From positions 1 through 6,471 of the forward strand of contig JAITEY010000241.1 in assembly GCA_031281815.1 (NCBI GenBank): 6,471 nucleotides of DNA, in the 5' to 3' direction. Positions 5,258-6,471 of this stretch are shown here, in pieces; position 1 is the stretch's first letter; each line of letters opens with the position of its first letter. The position numbers and the translations under genes are program-made. The notes under the pieces are model-generated. The model was not told the origin of the DNA, did not search any database, and saw nothing but the letters and a program-made list of their open reading frames with translations. Origin of the DNA: Desulfovibrio sp. GTDB taxonomy: Bacteria; Desulfobacterota; Desulfovibrionia; Desulfovibrionales; Desulfovibrionaceae.

Positions 5258-6471
5258 GGCAAAGCAAGCAGGATGCATTATAGTTCAGGGAGATATGACA
5301 ATACTGCTTGAGACGGATCACCCGTTATATGAGGAAGCCCGCGACGCGTTGCTGGGGTTTGCCGAAATGGTGAAGAGCCCCGAGTACATTCACACCTACA
5401 AACTGACGCAGTTGTCGCTGTGGAACGCGGCATCGGCGGGATTGTCGCCGGAGCGGGTCATAGAGGAGCTCCGGCGCTTCTCTAAATACGAACCGCCGAA
5501 GATTGTGGTCAGCCGCATACTTGACTGGGGCAAGCGGTATGGTCGAGTGAAGCTGCTGATTGAAGACGGCAGGTTCATTCTTCGCTGTGACGACATGTAT
5601 GTGGCCGCAGAACTTGAAAACACCAAGGCGGTCGCCCAATACCTCGTCAAACGGCTTGACGCGGTTTCTTTTGAAGCGGACGCGGCATACCGCGGGCATA
5701 TCAAGCAAGCCCTGATACTTGCGGAATACCCCGCCGAAGACTTGGCCGGTTACCGCGAAGCCTCGCCTCTGGCCTTTGACTTGGTGCGTACCGCGCTGTC
5801 CGGGCAGCCGTTCGCGCTTCGTCCCTATCAGACGGAAGCGGCGGAGTTGTTCCACGCGAACGGTGCGGCGCACGGCGGCCACGGAGTCGTCGTGCTGCCG
5901 TGCGGCGCGGGCAAGACCATGGTCGGCATGGCTGTAATGGCCGAACTGCGGACGGAAACGCTTATACTCACCACCGCGATTACCGCCGCGCGGCAGTGGA
6001 TTGCCGAACTGCTCGACAAAACCACGCTCAGTCACGATCAAATCGGGGAGTACAGCGGCGACAAAAAGGAAATCAGGCCCGTCACCGTCTCGACGTACCA
6101 AATCCTCGCGGCGTCCGAAACGCACCGCGCATTGATCAACAGCCGCGAATGGGGGTTGATCGTGTACGACGAGGTTCACACGCTGCCCGCGCCGGTGTTT
6201 CGTATGACGGCGGAGTTGCAGTCCAGGCGGCGGCTCGGGCTTACGGCGACGCTGATACGCGAGGACGGATTGCAAAATGACGTGTTTACGCTGATCGGTC
6301 CGAAGCGCTGCGATGTCCCGTGGAAGGTTCTTGAAAAGAGCGGCTGGATCGCGAAAGCCGAGTGTTTTGAATTGCGCGTGCCGCTTGCGCAGAGCGCGCG
6401 CATGGACTACGCCGTTGCCGACAAGCGCGGGAAATTCCGCATAGCCGCTGAAAATCCGAACAAACTCCCGG
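5247..6471 (+). CDS. XPB/Rad25-type superfamily 2 DNA helicase (3' end outside window)
   Basis: The frame is open from ATG 5247 through the right edge, 408 codons. Known XPB enzymes are ATP-dependent 3'-5' DNA helicases/translocases used in DNA repair, and in transcription in eukaryotes. Residues about 10-104 form the XPB N-terminal domain (IIVQGDMTILLE, then HTYKLTQLSLWNAA). The first RecA-like domain begins at LRPYQ (191-195) and shows Walker A LPCGAGKT with Lys223, WGLIVYDEVH with Asp308-Glu309 (Walker B), and LGLTATLIRED with TAT 333-335 and the XPB-specific RED motif 338-340. It continues through LIGPK and GWIAKAEC to NPNK (403-406), all close to human XPB wording. The second RecA domain (motifs IV-VI) is cut off. 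The start at 5247 is preferred because family homology (IIVQGD) begins before the next ATG at 5295; AAGAGG at 5231-5236 lies 10 bases upstream. The 11-base overlap with the preceding gene suggests translational coupling. The XPB identity is firm; the cellular job (repair, defence or other) is open. Confidence 0.93.
   Translation, partial: MSFEAKQAGCIIVQGDMTILLETDHPLYEEARDALLGFAEMVKSPEYIHTYKLTQLSLWNAASAGLSPERVIEELRRFSKYEPPKIVVSRILDWGKRYGRVKLLIEDGRFILRCDDMYVAAELENTKAVAQYLVKRLDAVSFEADAAYRGHIKQALILAEYPAEDLAGYREASPLAFDLVRTALSGQPFALRPYQTEAAELFHANGAAHGGHGVVVLPCGAGKTMVGMAVMAELRTETLILTTAITAARQWIAELLDKTTLSHDQIGEYSGDKKEIRPVTVSTYQILAASETHRALINSREWGLIVYDEVHTLPAPVFRMTAELQSRRRLGLTATLIREDGLQNDVFTLIGPKRCDVPWKVLEKSGWIAKAECFELRVPLAQSARMDYAVADKRGKFRIAAENPNKLP

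Noticed and set aside
4496..5278. Minus-strand open frame of 260 residues opposite the helicase-associated gene
   Set aside because: No recognisable domain; the plus strand carries a clear XPB-type domain in the same place.
5295..5297. Alternative ATG start for the helicase with AGGGAG just upstream
   Set aside because: The spacing is only 2 bases and the start would remove the IIVQGD strand that belongs to the conserved N-terminal domain.
5325..6275. Minus-strand open frame of 316 residues opposite the helicase
   Set aside because: Arg/Gln-rich shadow translation; the plus strand has unmistakable helicase motifs.

Overview
The window reads as bacterial chromosomal DNA of fairly high GC. 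A sample line in the left part (361-420) counts 62% G+C. Spacing is tight, Shine-Dalgarno sites are good, and all genes lie on the + strand. Nothing names the species. The gene content on the left (taurine-type aminotransferase next to an iron-dependent alcohol dehydrogenase) would fit an anaerobic or gut bacterium such as a Desulfovibrionaceae/Bilophila relative or a sulfonate-using fermenter, but that is a weak inference.

Left block (1-3353): the 3' half of an amidase-signature hydrolase gene (3-719), a class III PLP aminotransferase (796-2121) and an iron-containing (type III) alcohol dehydrogenase (2165-3268), all in the same direction. The chemistry runs in series: amide to amine, amine to aldehyde, aldehyde to alcohol. 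My best guess is use of taurine or an N-acyl-taurine, ending in isethionate. Routes through beta-alanine or 4-aminobutyrate fit the same enzyme classes. A small hairpin followed by seven T lies between amidase and aminotransferase and may be a terminator or attenuator. The block is closed by a terminator with an unusually long perfect stem (30 bp, 5-nt loop).

Junction (3354-3505): a very GC-rich stretch (85% G+C in 3361-3420) with overlapping inverted repeats and no gene, followed by a small hairpin that carries the next gene's ribosome-binding site in its loop.

Right block (3506-6471): a 583-residue helicase-associated protein, AT-richer in its first half, overlaps by 11 bases a gene for an XPB/Rad25-type superfamily 2 helicase that runs off the right end. 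The helicase has no stop inside the window, but its frame is open from 5247 to the end and shows Walker A, DEVH, TAT and the XPB-specific RED motif. The C-terminal domain of the first protein and the N-terminal domain of the helicase are recognisably the same domain, so the two genes look like a co-evolved DNA-processing module. The missing right flank would show whether a nuclease or other effector completes it.
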